NCBI GenBank assembly: GCA_024400115.1
Contig: JAKSNF010000008.1
Location: 1-64,000, forward strand
Origin: Paludibacteraceae bacterium
GTDB taxonomy: Bacteria; Bacteroidota; Bacteroidia; Bacteroidales; Paludibacteraceae
Direction: 5' to 3'
Length of the DNA stretch: 64,000 bases
Of the stretch, positions 52,912 through 60,612 are shown one piece after another. Position 1 is the first letter of the stretch; every line of letters starts with the position of its first letter. The notes beneath the pieces were generated by a model, which did not search any database, had not been told where the DNA came from, and was given only the letters and a program-made list of their open reading frames with translations. Both the position numbers and the translations under genes were made by a program.

Positions 52912-53123
52912 AAAATCTTCAGAAAATAAACTTTATCTTGATGGGCATTTCGTTTGTCATCATCATTCTTGGTTTCGCACTTATGATTGGTCCCGCTTCC
53001 GGTGAAGAATATAATCCTGATATATTCTCCGTCCGCCGTATTACAGTTGGACCGATGATTGCTCTATTTGGTTTCATCGCCATGATTGTGGCTATTCTGT
53101 ATCGGCCTAAAAATAAGCAATAA
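52908..53123 (+). CDS. DUF3098 membrane protein
   Basis: 71 residues with two membrane helices ('FILMGISFVIIILGFALMIG' and 'GPMIALFGFIAMIVAILYRP') and 'NPDIFSVRRITVGP' between them, as in DUF3098 proteins, which commonly lie between ftsX and uppP in Bacteroidota. Its C-terminal KNKQ and stop are encoded by an AAGCAAT-type repeat. Confidence 0.9.
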   Translation: MKNLQKINFILMGISFVIIILGFALMIGPASGEEYNPDIFSVRRITVGPMIALFGFIAMIVAILYRPKNKQ

Positions 53124-53149
53124 GCACTAATCACAAAGCATTAATTACT
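53115..53149. repeat. 7-bp tandem repeat ending at the uppP start codon
   Basis: AAGCAAT, AAGCACT, AATCACA, AAGCATT, AATTACT, immediately followed by ATG at 53150. It contains the upstream gene's stop. Confidence 0.88.
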
Positions 53150-53956
53150 ATGAGTTGGTGGGAAGCCCTTATATTAGGTATTGTGCAAGGACTCACTGAG
53201 TTCTTGCCCGTGTCCTCGTCCGGTCATTTGGAGATTGGTCATGCTTTTCTTGGTACCGCTTCAGAGGAGAATCTGATTTTTGCCGTAGTTGTTCATGCTG
53301 CTACGGTGATAGCCACCATTGTGGTGCTTTGGTCACAAATAAAAGAACTCTTTACAGGCACGTTCCTAACCAAGACTTGGAATCCTGAAAAACAATATGT
53401 TGCCAAGATACTGCTCTCTATGATTCCGGTTCTCATCATTGGTGTTTTCTTTAAGGACCAAGTAGAAGAACTATTTGGTAACGGCCTTCTTTTGGTAGGT
53501 ATCTGCCTTCTGTTAACGGCCGTTTTACTCGGTTTCAGCGAGTGGTTCAGCAAGCGTCGTCAAGGAGGTCACGGAGTAGGTTACCGCAATGCTATCATCA
53601 TCGGTTGCGCCCAAGCCGTAGCCGTGCTACCCGGTCTTAGTCGCAGCGGAACGACCATTGCGACAGGATTGCTATGCGGAGTCAAGAAAGAACAAGTAGC
53701 ACAATTCTCCTTCCTTATGGTGCTCATTCCTATCTTAGGAGAAGCATTCTTAGATGTTATTGACCTTCTGCAAGGAGAAACTGTCACCACCTTAGGTTTC
53801 TTGCCTTTGTGCATTGGTTTTATAGCCGCTTTTGCCTCCGGTTGCCTTGCGTGCAAGTTCATGCTCAATATCGTTCGCAAACAGAAATTGATATACTTTG
53901 CCATTTACTGCCTTGTGGTAGGTGTAACGGCTATCCTTTATAGTGTAATTGCGTGA
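53150..53956 (+). CDS. uppP: Undecaprenyl-diphosphatase
   Basis: 268 residues, several membrane helices. 'GIVQGLTEFLPVSSSGHL' holds the catalytic Glu and Ser and 'VLPGLSRSGTTIATGL' the second signature of the BacA/UppP family. It dephosphorylates undecaprenyl diphosphate, recycling the carrier made by uppS at 25 kb. Confidence 0.96.
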   Translation: MSWWEALILGIVQGLTEFLPVSSSGHLEIGHAFLGTASEENLIFAVVVHAATVIATIVVLWSQIKELFTGTFLTKTWNPEKQYVAKILLSMIPVLIIGVFFKDQVEELFGNGLLLVGICLLLTAVLLGFSEWFSKRRQGGHGVGYRNAIIIGCAQAVAVLPGLSRSGTTIATGLLCGVKKEQVAQFSFLMVLIPILGEAFLDVIDLLQGETVTTLGFLPLCIGFIAAFASGCLACKFMLNIVRKQKLIYFAIYCLVVGVTAILYSVIA

Positions 53957-54675
53957 TGGATTGGTTAGAAGGGGAAATCATCGGGTTTGACAAACCCTAT
54001 CGTTGGACTAGTTTCGACGTGGTTGGCAAGACCCGTTGGTTACTATGTCACCGATTAGGGTATAAGAAGATTAAAGTTGGGCATACGGGTACGTTAGACC
54101 CTTTGGCGACAGGCGTAGTCGTCGTTTGTACGGGTAAGAAAACCAAGTGCATTGACGAACTGCAAAACCATGTAAAGGAGTATGTTGCCACCCTCCAACT
54201 CGGAGCCACGACACCGAGTTTCGACTTAGAAAAAGAGATTGACGCCACCTACCCCACCGAGCACATCAATCGCCAACTCATAGACGAAGTGATTCCTACT
54301 TTTTTAGGGGAGCAATGGCAAATACCGCCCGTCTTCTCTGCGGTCAAAGTAGATGGCAAACGTGCCTATAAACTGGCTCGTAAAGGAGAGCAGCCGGAAC
54401 TTAAGCCGAAGAGGCTCGTTATTGACGAGATAGAAGTTACAGCCTTTGACGAATCCTTGATGCAACTCACCATTCGTGTCGTTTGCTCCAAGGGAACTTA
54501 TATCCGCGCTTTGGCTCGCGACATTGGTCAACGCCTCCACTCAGGCGCACACCTTATACAATTAAGGCGCACGCGCGTAGGCGCGCTACGCGTAGAGGAT
54601 TGCATGCAGTTCGAAGATTTTGAAAAACTCATAGACAATTCCGATATAACTAAGGAACCAAGCACAAGGCACTAA
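53956..54675 (+). CDS. truB: tRNA pseudouridine-55 synthase
   Basis: 239 residues; ATG 53956 overlaps the uppP stop (TGATG). 'FDKPYRWTSFDVV' and 'KVGHTGTLDPLATGVVVVCT' (catalytic Asp) define TruB, with 'QIPPVFSAVKVDGKRAYKLA' and 'CSKGTYIRALARDIG' following. The last residues ('EPSTRH') and stop are encoded by a heptamer repeat. Confidence 0.96.
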   Translation: MDWLEGEIIGFDKPYRWTSFDVVGKTRWLLCHRLGYKKIKVGHTGTLDPLATGVVVVCTGKKTKCIDELQNHVKEYVATLQLGATTPSFDLEKEIDATYPTEHINRQLIDEVIPTFLGEQWQIPPVFSAVKVDGKRAYKLARKGEQPELKPKRLVIDEIEVTAFDESLMQLTIRVVCSKGTYIRALARDIGQRLHSGAHLIQLRRTRVGALRVEDCMQFEDFEKLIDNSDITKEPSTRH

Positions 54676-54701
54676 ACACTAAACACCAGACACAATATAA
54701 T
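54660..54701. repeat. 7-bp tandem repeat ending at the queA start codon
   Basis: AAGCACA, AGGCACT, AAACACT, AAACACC, AGACACA, ATATAAT, then ATG at 54702. It includes truB's stop. Confidence 0.88.
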
Positions 54702-55826
54702 ATGAAACTCAGTCAATTTAAGTTCAAACTGCCAGATAGTCAACTGGCACAATATCCGGCCCCCTATCGAGACGAGGCACGTTTGATGGTCGTTCATCGG
54801 AAAACGGGCGAGATAGAACAAATGCTCGTCAAAGACCTTGTTAACCTTTTTGACGAAGGAGACTTATTCATCTTCAACGATACAGCAACCTTCCCCGCTC
54901 GTCTGTACGCAAGGAAGGAGAAAACTCAAGCCGATATCGAAGTTTTCCTTCTTCGTGAATTGCAACATCAACAACGTTACTGGGACGTTTTAGTTGACCC
55001 TGCCCGTAAGATTCGTGTGGGTAATAAACTGAATTTTGACGAAGACCCCGCCATACAAGCCGAGGTGATTGACAACACCACTTCTCGCGGACGAACTTTC
55101 CGTTTCCTAACCGACTACGATGATGACGAGTTCGTACAGAAACTCTATGCCATCGGTCATACCCCGCTACCCTACTATATCGAGCGCCCGTTGGCAGAGG
55201 AGGTTAGGGAGCAGTTCAAAGAAGATTATAACTTAGACGAGAATACGGACATTGATGCTTATGTAGAAAAAATGGATAATGATCGTTATCAATCTATCTT
55301 TGCTAAGAAGATTGGTGCCGTTGCCGCTCCAGCGGCTTGTCTGCACTTCTCCAAACAACTGCTCAAACGAATGGAGATACAAGGCGTTGAGTACGAATGC
55401 CTCACCAGTCATATGGCATTAGGAAACTTCAAGACCGTGGACGTTGAAGATTTAACCAAGCATAAGGTCGAATCCGAGCAGATATCTATCTCTCCAGCCT
55501 TAGTTCAGGCAGTGGAGAAAGCAAAAGCCAATGGCAAACGTATCTGCGCCGTTGGAACAGAAGTGATGCGCGCTTTGGAGCACGTGGTAGGTACCGGCGG
55601 ACATATCAAAGCCTATGAGGGGTGGACCAATAAGTTCATCTATCCGCCTTATGACTTCACTGTGGCTAATGCCTTCTTCATCAATTTCTATATGCCTATC
55701 TCCAGCCAGCAACTGATGGTGGCTGCTTTCGGTGGCTTTGAGAACGTGAAGAAAGCTTACGACTTAGCCCTCAAAGAGGGGTATAAGTTCGGTGATTACG
55801 GAGACGCTATGCTCATCATTGATTAG
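54702..55826 (+). CDS. queA: tRNA preQ1 ribosyltransferase-isomerase
   Basis: 374 residues. '[20 protein letters not shown]', '[15 protein letters not shown]', '[12 protein letters not shown]', '[19 protein letters not shown]', '[20 protein letters not shown]' and '[19 protein letters not shown]' cover the family. QueA makes epoxyqueuosine in tRNA from SAM. An acidic insertion ('[18 protein letters not shown]') after 'YYIERP' is, as I recall, usual in Bacteroidota. Confidence 0.95.
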   Translation: MKLSQFKFKLPDSQLAQYPAPYRDEARLMVVHRKTGEIEQMLVKDLVNLFDEGDLFIFNDTATFPARLYARKEKTQADIEVFLLRELQHQQRYWDVLVDPARKIRVGNKLNFDEDPAIQAEVIDNTTSRGRTFRFLTDYDDDEFVQKLYAIGHTPLPYYIERPLAEEVREQFKEDYNLDENTDIDAYVEKMDNDRYQSIFAKKIGAVAAPAACLHFSKQLLKRMEIQGVEYECLTSHMALGNFKTVDVEDLTKHKVESEQISISPALVQAVEKAKANGKRICAVGTEVMRALEHVVGTGGHIKAYEGWTNKFIYPPYDFTVANAFFINFYMPISSQQLMVAAFGGFENVKKAYDLALKEGYKFGDYGDAMLIID

Positions 55827-55827
55827 T

Positions 55828-55841
55828 GTGGATTGTGGATG
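55828..55841. repeat. Two GTGGATx heptamers between queA and ung
   Basis: GTGGATT, GTGGATG, then GCGAA and the ung ATG at 55847. Same unit as in hflX and polA. Confidence 0.7.
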
Positions 55842-55846
55842 GCGAA

Positions 55847-56509
55847 ATGAATGTAAGGATAGAAAATAGTTGGAAAGAAGTATTGCAGCCCGAGTTTGAT
55901 AAACCCTATTTCGAGTTGCTGACTTCTTTTGTACGCCACGAGTACCAAACAAAGACGTGTTACCCTCCGGCTGCACAGATTTTCAACGCTTTCGATTCAT
56001 GCCCTTTTGACAAGGTTCGCGTCGTCATTATCGGTCAAGACCCTTATCATGAACCTAACCAAGCGCAAGGACTATGTTTCTCCGTTAATGACGGAGTGGA
56101 GATTCCGCCTTCGCTTGTCAATATTTATAAAGAGATAGAGCGCGATTTAGGTCAACCTATCCCCACCTCGGGCAACCTCGAGCATTGGGCAAGACAAGGA
56201 GTACTCCTCCTCAATGCCACCTTAACCGTAGAGGCACATAAGGCAGGTTCGCACCAAAACAAAGGATGGGAAGAGCTGACGGACGCGGCTATTCAGGCGC
56301 TTAACGAACGCAAAGAGCACCTTGTCTTCCTGCTTTGGGGCAGTTATGCCCAACGCAAGGGACAGTTCATAGACCGCCGCAAGCACCTCGTCCTCACCGC
56401 TCCCCACCCCAGTCCCTTGTCCGCTTATCGCGGTTTCATCGGGTGCGGACACTTTTCGGCAGCTAACCGCTATCTGACACAACATAACCAAGAACCTATT
56501 CAATGGTAA
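55847..56509 (+). CDS. ung: Uracil-DNA glycosylase
   Basis: 220 residues from ATG 55847 ([13 protein letters not shown]); a GTG at 55826 in frame would add residues encoded by the heptamers. '[20 protein letters not shown]' is the catalytic loop, '[17 protein letters not shown]' and '[13 protein letters not shown]' the uracil and leucine loops. It removes uracil from DNA. porQ overlaps its end by 7 bp. Confidence 0.95.
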   Translation: MNVRIENSWKEVLQPEFDKPYFELLTSFVRHEYQTKTCYPPAAQIFNAFDSCPFDKVRVVIIGQDPYHEPNQAQGLCFSVNDGVEIPPSLVNIYKEIERDLGQPIPTSGNLEHWARQGVLLLNATLTVEAHKAGSHQNKGWEELTDAAIQALNERKEHLVFLLWGSYAQRKGQFIDRRKHLVLTAPHPSPLSAYRGFIGCGHFSAANRYLTQHNQEPIQW

Positions 56510-57606
56510 AAAGACGCACATATGGTTTGATTTTGTTACTGCTCATGAGCAGTCTCTGTGTTCGTGCGCAGTTCGTTGGAGCGGGTTCCAGTTCGTTCAC
56601 TTTCCTGTCGCTGCCGGCTTCGGCGCGGCTCAATGCTTTAGGCGGAACGAACGTGTCCGTACGCGATGGCGATGTGTCCATGGCGATGTGCAACCCTGCC
56701 CTCTTAGGCGCCATGACGGACAAGACCTTGCAACTCAATTTTGCTTACCTCATGCCCGGAACGATGTTCGGGAGTGCTATCTACGGACATAACTTCGGAC
56801 GCTCCAAAGTAGAAAAACCCTATGCAGGAGAGGGCGAACCGGATAAGCCCAATTATTTCGCCGTCGGTATTCACTACCTTGACTATGGCAAGATGACCTA
56901 CGCAGACGATTGGGGCAATACCTATGGTACGTTTACGGCGAAAGATATTGTGATTAACGCCGTTTATGCTCGCCAACTGAGCGAGCATTTCACCATCGGT
57001 ACGACCCTCAAACCGATTATCTCCGTTTATGAACGCTATTCGTCTTTTGCTCTCGGAGCTGACGTGGGTGCCCATTTCCAAATGCGTGACACCTCGCTGC
57101 AGGTAGGTTTGAGTCTGCAAAACATCGGTTACCAACTCCGTGGCTTCTACTCCAAAGAGGGCGGACGCAAACTGGAGATGCTGCCGCTTAATCTCCAATT
57201 AGGTCTCAGTTACCGCTTCTCGCATGCTCCGATACGGTTGAGCATGACCATCCATAACATGCAGCGTTGGAACCTCAATTACGCCTATACTAACGTGCCC
57301 GTGGATCCTTATACGGGCGAGGCACTGAACACCAAGGTGCAGTGGTATGACATGATGTTTAGGCACACTATTTTTGCCATTGACATCGTGCCCAAGTCCA
57401 ATCGTTTCTACCTCACGCTCAGTTATAACCACCGCCGCCGCGCTGAGATGGCACTGGCTGACCAACGTTCCCTCGCGGGTTTCGCTATCGGAGGTGGACT
57501 GAATATCTATAAGTTCCGAGTGAACTTCACGTTCTCGCAACTGACCAAATCGAACTATACCTACCAAGTAGGACTGAGTTTGGATATCAATAGTATGATG
57601 AAGTAA
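56503..57606 (+). CDS. porQ: Type IX secretion outer-membrane protein PorQ
   Basis: 367 residues with signal peptide. '[20 protein letters not shown]' followed by '[13 protein letters not shown]' is the PorV/PorQ start; a 14-strand barrel follows, ending '[15 protein letters not shown]'. PorQ holds PorZ at the surface for attachment of secreted proteins in Porphyromonas. In that genus I recall porQ adjoining cmk, as here. Confidence 0.9.
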   Translation: MVKRRTYGLILLLLMSSLCVRAQFVGAGSSSFTFLSLPASARLNALGGTNVSVRDGDVSMAMCNPALLGAMTDKTLQLNFAYLMPGTMFGSAIYGHNFGRSKVEKPYAGEGEPDKPNYFAVGIHYLDYGKMTYADDWGNTYGTFTAKDIVINAVYARQLSEHFTIGTTLKPIISVYERYSSFALGADVGAHFQMRDTSLQVGLSLQNIGYQLRGFYSKEGGRKLEMLPLNLQLGLSYRFSHAPIRLSMTIHNMQRWNLNYAYTNVPVDPYTGEALNTKVQWYDMMFRHTIFAIDIVPKSNRFYLTLSYNHRRRAEMALADQRSLAGFAIGGGLNIYKFRVNFTFSQLTKSNYTYQVGLSLDINSMMK

Positions 57607-57622
57607 GTGCGTCCGCGCACAC
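57606..57622. repeat. GTGCG palindromic element before cmk
   Basis: GTGCG-TCCG-CGCAC; relatives with compensating stem changes in murI and ispH. Confidence 0.65.
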
Positions 57623-57633
57623 CGTTAAATAAC

Positions 57634-58299
57634 ATGAAGAAGATTATAGTAGCCATAGATGGTTATTCGTCTTGTGGCAAATCGACCATTGCCAAGCAAC
57701 TGGCTAAGTATGCCGGTTACACCTATGTGGACACCGGTGCCATGTACCGCGCCGTCGCCCTATATGCCATAGAAAATTTAGGGAATCTAGGAAATCTAGA
57801 ATGTCTAGAAAGTCTAGAGTATCTAGAAACGCATATCCACCTCTCCTATGCTCCTGACTTGTGCCTCAACGGCACTCCTGTGGAGGATAAGATTCGGTCG
57901 TTAGAGGTTGGGAACATGGCGTCTAAGATCAGTCCTATCCCTGCCGTAAGGCAGTTCCTTGTGGCGCAACAGCAAGCCATGGGGCAGCAGAAAGGCATTG
58001 TCATGGACGGACGCGATATAGGAACGGTCGTTTTCCCGAATGCCGAACTCAAGTTCTTTCTCACCGCCTCGCCTGAGGTGCGTGCCGAACGCCGTTTCAA
58101 GGAACTGCAAGCCAAAGGCGAACAACCCGTCTTCGAGGAGGTGCTGAAGGACGTTAACGAGCGCGATTATCGAGATACACACCGCGAGATTAGTCCGCTC
58201 AAACAAGCACCGGACGCTATTGTGGTGGATAACTCGAACATGACGCGCGAACAACAAATGGAGGCTATCTATGCCATCTTTGACCGTCACAATAGATAA
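57634..58299 (+). CDS. cmk: Cytidylate kinase
   Basis: 221 residues from ATG 57634. 'IDGYSSCGKSTIAKQLAKYA' (P-loop), 'YVDTGAMYRAVAL', 'VMDGRDIGTVVFPNAELKFF' and 'ERRFKELQAKGE' are typical. It phosphorylates CMP and dCMP. Residues about 48-66 ('NLGNLGNLECLESLEYLE') are a three-residue periodic insertion encoded by a 9-bp repeat, in the loop after 'AMYRAVALYAIE'. Confidence 0.94.
   Translation: MKKIIVAIDGYSSCGKSTIAKQLAKYAGYTYVDTGAMYRAVALYAIENLGNLGNLECLESLEYLETHIHLSYAPDLCLNGTPVEDKIRSLEVGNMASKISPIPAVRQFLVAQQQAMGQQKGIVMDGRDIGTVVFPNAELKFFLTASPEVRAERRFKELQAKGEQPVFEEVLKDVNERDYRDTHREISPLKQAPDAIVVDNSNMTREQQMEAIYAIFDRHNR
57776..57831. repeat. 9-bp tandem repeat within cmk
   Basis: Five to six units ending in TCTAG (such as GAAATCTAG, AATGTCTAG, AAAGTCTAG, AGTATCTAG). 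The 9-bp period keeps frame and gives x-L-E triplets. Confidence 0.85.
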
Positions 58300-59197
58300 C
58301 ACTGCCGGATTCTGCTTTGGTGTCACCGGAGCTATTCGCAAGGCGGAAGAGGAACTCAAGAACGGGTCCCTCTATTGTTTAGGGGATATAGTGCATAACG
58401 GGCAAGAAGTAGCGCGTTTAGCCGATTTAGGGCTGGTCACTATTGACAACGAACAGTACCAACAACTCCACCACGCCCGCGTGCTCTTGCGTGCACACGG
58501 CGAACCGCCCGCAACCTATGAAACGGCAAAAGCCAACGATATAGACATTATCGACGCTTCCTGTCCTGTGGTGCTTAATCTGCAAAAACGTATTCGCCAG
58601 ACCTACGAAAAGACGAAGACTGACGGAGGGCAGATACTGATTTTCGGACAGGCGGGTCATGCGGAAGTCATTGGTCTGCAAGGGCAGACGCATAACACGG
58701 CTATTGTGATTGAGAACGAAAGCGACTTAGATAAGGTCGATTTTTCGCGTCCTATCTACCTCTTCTCCCAAACCACCATGTCCGTGGAAGCGTTTGAAGC
58801 CATCAGCGAAGCAGTACTTAAGGCAACAGGCGACAGGCAACAGGCGGTCTCCCCTACCCCTCTACCCCCCTACCCCCCTACTCCCCACATCTATGACTCT
58901 ATCTGCCGCAATGTGGCCAATCGTGTGGAGAATATCCGCTCATTCGCCAAACAGCAGGATATTGTTTTCTTTGTGGGGGGCAAGAAGAGTTCAAACGCTA
59001 AAGTGCTTTTTGAGCACTGCAAGGCAGCCAATCCCAACTCCTATTTCATCGAAGGTCCGGACGACCTAAAATCGGAGTGCGCAGATGCACCTCTAAACTC
59101 TAAACTCTCCACTCTAAACTTTAAGATAGGCATCACCGGCGCGACCTCCACTCCTCTTTGGCTCATGGAGCAAGTCCGCGCCGCCTTATTGCGATAA
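58271..59197 (+). CDS. ispH: 4-hydroxy-3-methylbut-2-enyl diphosphate reductase
   Basis: Last step of the methylerythritol phosphate isoprenoid pathway, an iron-sulphur enzyme. Cluster cysteines: 'GFCFGV' (residue about 14), 'DASCPVV' (about 98) and 'DSICRNVANRVENI' (about 212). 'LRAHGEPP', 'FGQAGHAEV' and 'FSQTTMSVEAFE' also fit. Two extra stretches are repeat-encoded: residues about 184-205 (7-bp then 8-bp repeats) and 268-284. The core is intact. 308 residues. Confidence 0.93.
   Translation: MPSLTVTIDNTAGFCFGVTGAIRKAEEELKNGSLYCLGDIVHNGQEVARLADLGLVTIDNEQYQQLHHARVLLRAHGEPPATYETAKANDIDIIDASCPVVLNLQKRIRQTYEKTKTDGGQILIFGQAGHAEVIGLQGQTHNTAIVIENESDLDKVDFSRPIYLFSQTTMSVEAFEAISEAVLKATGDRQQAVSPTPLPPYPPTPHIYDSICRNVANRVENIRSFAKQQDIVFFVGGKKSSNAKVLFEHCKAANPNSYFIEGPDDLKSECADAPLNSKLSTLNFKIGITGATSTPLWLMEQVRAALLR
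58821..58885. repeat. 7-bp and 8-bp tandem repeats within ispH
   Basis: AGGCAAC, AGGCGAC, AGGCAAC, AGGCGGT (58821-58848), then CTACCCCT, CTACCCCC, CTACCCCC, CTACTCCC (58854-58885). Confidence 0.88.
59074..59121. repeat. Palindrome and 7-bp repeat within ispH
   Basis: GAGTGCGCAGATGCACCT (a GTGC-GCAGAT-GCAC palindrome) followed by CTCTAAA, CTCTAAA, CTCTCCA, CTCTAAA. The same order, palindrome plus CTAAAC units, occurs in murI. Confidence 0.85.
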
Positions 59198-59207
59198 TCT
59201 CTGTGCC

Positions 59208-60182
59208 TTAGATGGATAGCACTTTGAGGGCACCCCATTTATCCTCTTTAACGTCTTTCTTTATTTGGATTGCCTTGCTGAGCGGGACATACTGAATCTC
59301 GTCCTCATGCAGACCTACCATTATGTTCTGTTGGTCGTCCATCAGAGCTTGAACAGCTGCTACGCCCATACGCGAGGCCAATATACGGTCAAACGCCGTG
59401 GGCGAACCGCCCCGTTGTAAGTGACCTAAGATAGTCACGCGCGGACTATACTCGGGGTGCGCTTGCGCAATGAGTTTAGCTACGGCTTGGGCACCGCCCT
59501 CGATGGCGTGCTCTTGCACGAGTACGATGGACGAGTTCTTGGACTTACGGCGACCTTGACCGATGGCTTCCTCTATCTGCTCCATGATTGTAGCCCGCTC
59601 GGGGATGATAGCCGCCTCGGCACCGGAGGCAATAGCGGCATTGAGGGTGAGGAAACCGGCATCACGCCCCATGACTTCGACAAGGAAGACACGCTCGTGG
59701 CTCGTTGCCGTATCGCGAAGGGTATCGACGCAACGCATAATCGTATTCAACGCCGTATCATAACCGATGGTAGCGTCCGTGCCCCAAAGGTCGTTATCTA
59801 TCGTTCCGGGAATACCAATGACAGGAACATGAAACTCTTGCGAAAGCATACGTCCTCCCGTGAAAGTGCCGTCTCCACCGATAACGATGAGTGCGTCGAT
59901 GTTCTCACGCTGGATGGTCTCATAGGCTTGTTGCCGCCCCTCGATGGTGCGGAACTCTTCGCAACGAGCCGACTTGAGTATCGTTCCGCCGTGAGGGATG
60001 ATACCACTCACGTCCTGCGTGGAGAAAGTCTTGACTTCTCCGTCAATAAGGCCTTTATAACCGCGGTAAATAGCTTTCACTACTATACCATTACTAATTG
60101 CAGCACGTGTCACAGCGCGAACGGCTGCGTTCATTCCGGGTGCGTCACCTCCGGAGGTTAAGACGCCAATAGTCCGTATCAT
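59208..60182 (-). CDS. pfkA: ATP-dependent 6-phosphofructokinase
   Basis: 324 residues. '[20 protein letters not shown]' (ATP site), '[17 protein letters not shown]', '[20 protein letters not shown]' (catalytic Asp), '[12 protein letters not shown]' and '[20 protein letters not shown]' are the PfkA signatures. Gly rather than Lys in the GGDGT context fits an ATP-dependent enzyme. Commits fructose 6-phosphate to glycolysis. Convergent with ispH, 10 bp apart. Confidence 0.96.
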   Translation of the reverse strand: MIRTIGVLTSGGDAPGMNAAVRAVTRAAISNGIVVKAIYRGYKGLIDGEVKTFSTQDVSGIIPHGGTILKSARCEEFRTIEGRQQAYETIQRENIDALIVIGGDGTFTGGRMLSQEFHVPVIGIPGTIDNDLWGTDATIGYDTALNTIMRCVDTLRDTATSHERVFLVEVMGRDAGFLTLNAAIASGAEAAIIPERATIMEQIEEAIGQGRRKSKNSSIVLVQEHAIEGGAQAVAKLIAQAHPEYSPRVTILGHLQRGGSPTAFDRILASRMGVAAVQALMDDQQNIMVGLHEDEIQYVPLSKAIQIKKDVKEDKWGALKVLSI

Positions 60183-60205
60183 TCGCTAAAAAATTAAATG
60201 ATTTG

Positions 60206-60237
60206 CAAAGATACGACTTTTTTCTGATATACGCAAA
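60206..60237 (-). promoter_or_regulatory. Promoter of pfkA
   Basis: Minus strand TTTG (60237-60234), 20 nt, TATCTTTG (60213-60206). Confidence 0.85.
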
Positions 60238-60361
60238 TTTATTTGCAAAATTTCTCCAAAACTTGGTCTTGGTCGGCTAAAGTTTCGGGTACAGTACAGC
60301 AAGAAAATGGGTATAGTACAGCGATAGGCTTACAATAGGTCACGCGACCGACTATTCACCG

Positions 60362-60427
60362 AAGATTGACATACAATTGACATACGATTGACCGATGTTC
60401 GACCGACGATTGACCGACGATTGACCG
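60362..60427. repeat. 11-bp tandem repeat, ACGATTGACCG type
   Basis: Six units in exact register: AAGATTGACAT, ACAATTGACAT, ACGATTGACCG, ATGTTCGACCG, ACGATTGACCG, ACGATTGACCG. Confidence 0.9.
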
Positions 60428-60547
60428 ACGATACTAAAACGCTACAAATACACTGTTATGTTTATTTACTATCTTGGGTTTTGCGCAAGAGAGAATATGT
60501 AATAAAAAGGCTATTTTTATTGCAAAATATATTTTTTTTAGCAAATA

Positions 60548-60579
60548 CTTGCATAATTCAAGAAAATTTACTATCTTTG
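60548..60579 (+). promoter_or_regulatory. Promoter of susC
   Basis: CTTG (60548-60551), 20 nt, TATCTTTG (60572-60579), 33 bp before the ATG. Confidence 0.8.
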
Positions 60580-60612
60580 CACCCAATTTTGATAATACAA
60601 ACACACTAATAC

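Larger units (their letters stand above)
60183..60612. other. Divergent gap between pfkA and susC
   Basis: It carries a promoter for each gene, an 11-bp tandem repeat and two GGTAnAGTACAGC copies near 60290-60322. No frame worth calling. Confidence 0.6.

Noticed and set aside
16635..59121. In-gene repeats as simple assembly or sequencing errors
   Set aside because: They keep the frame in many genes, have different units with one period, and reappear in clean intergenic positions.
59457..60161. A 234-codon rightward frame
   Set aside because: It is antisense to pfkA, whose motifs are complete.
60362..60427. Iteron-type replication origin
   Set aside because: Units are directly adjacent, no initiator gene or DnaA boxes are near, and similar tracts occur at three other places.
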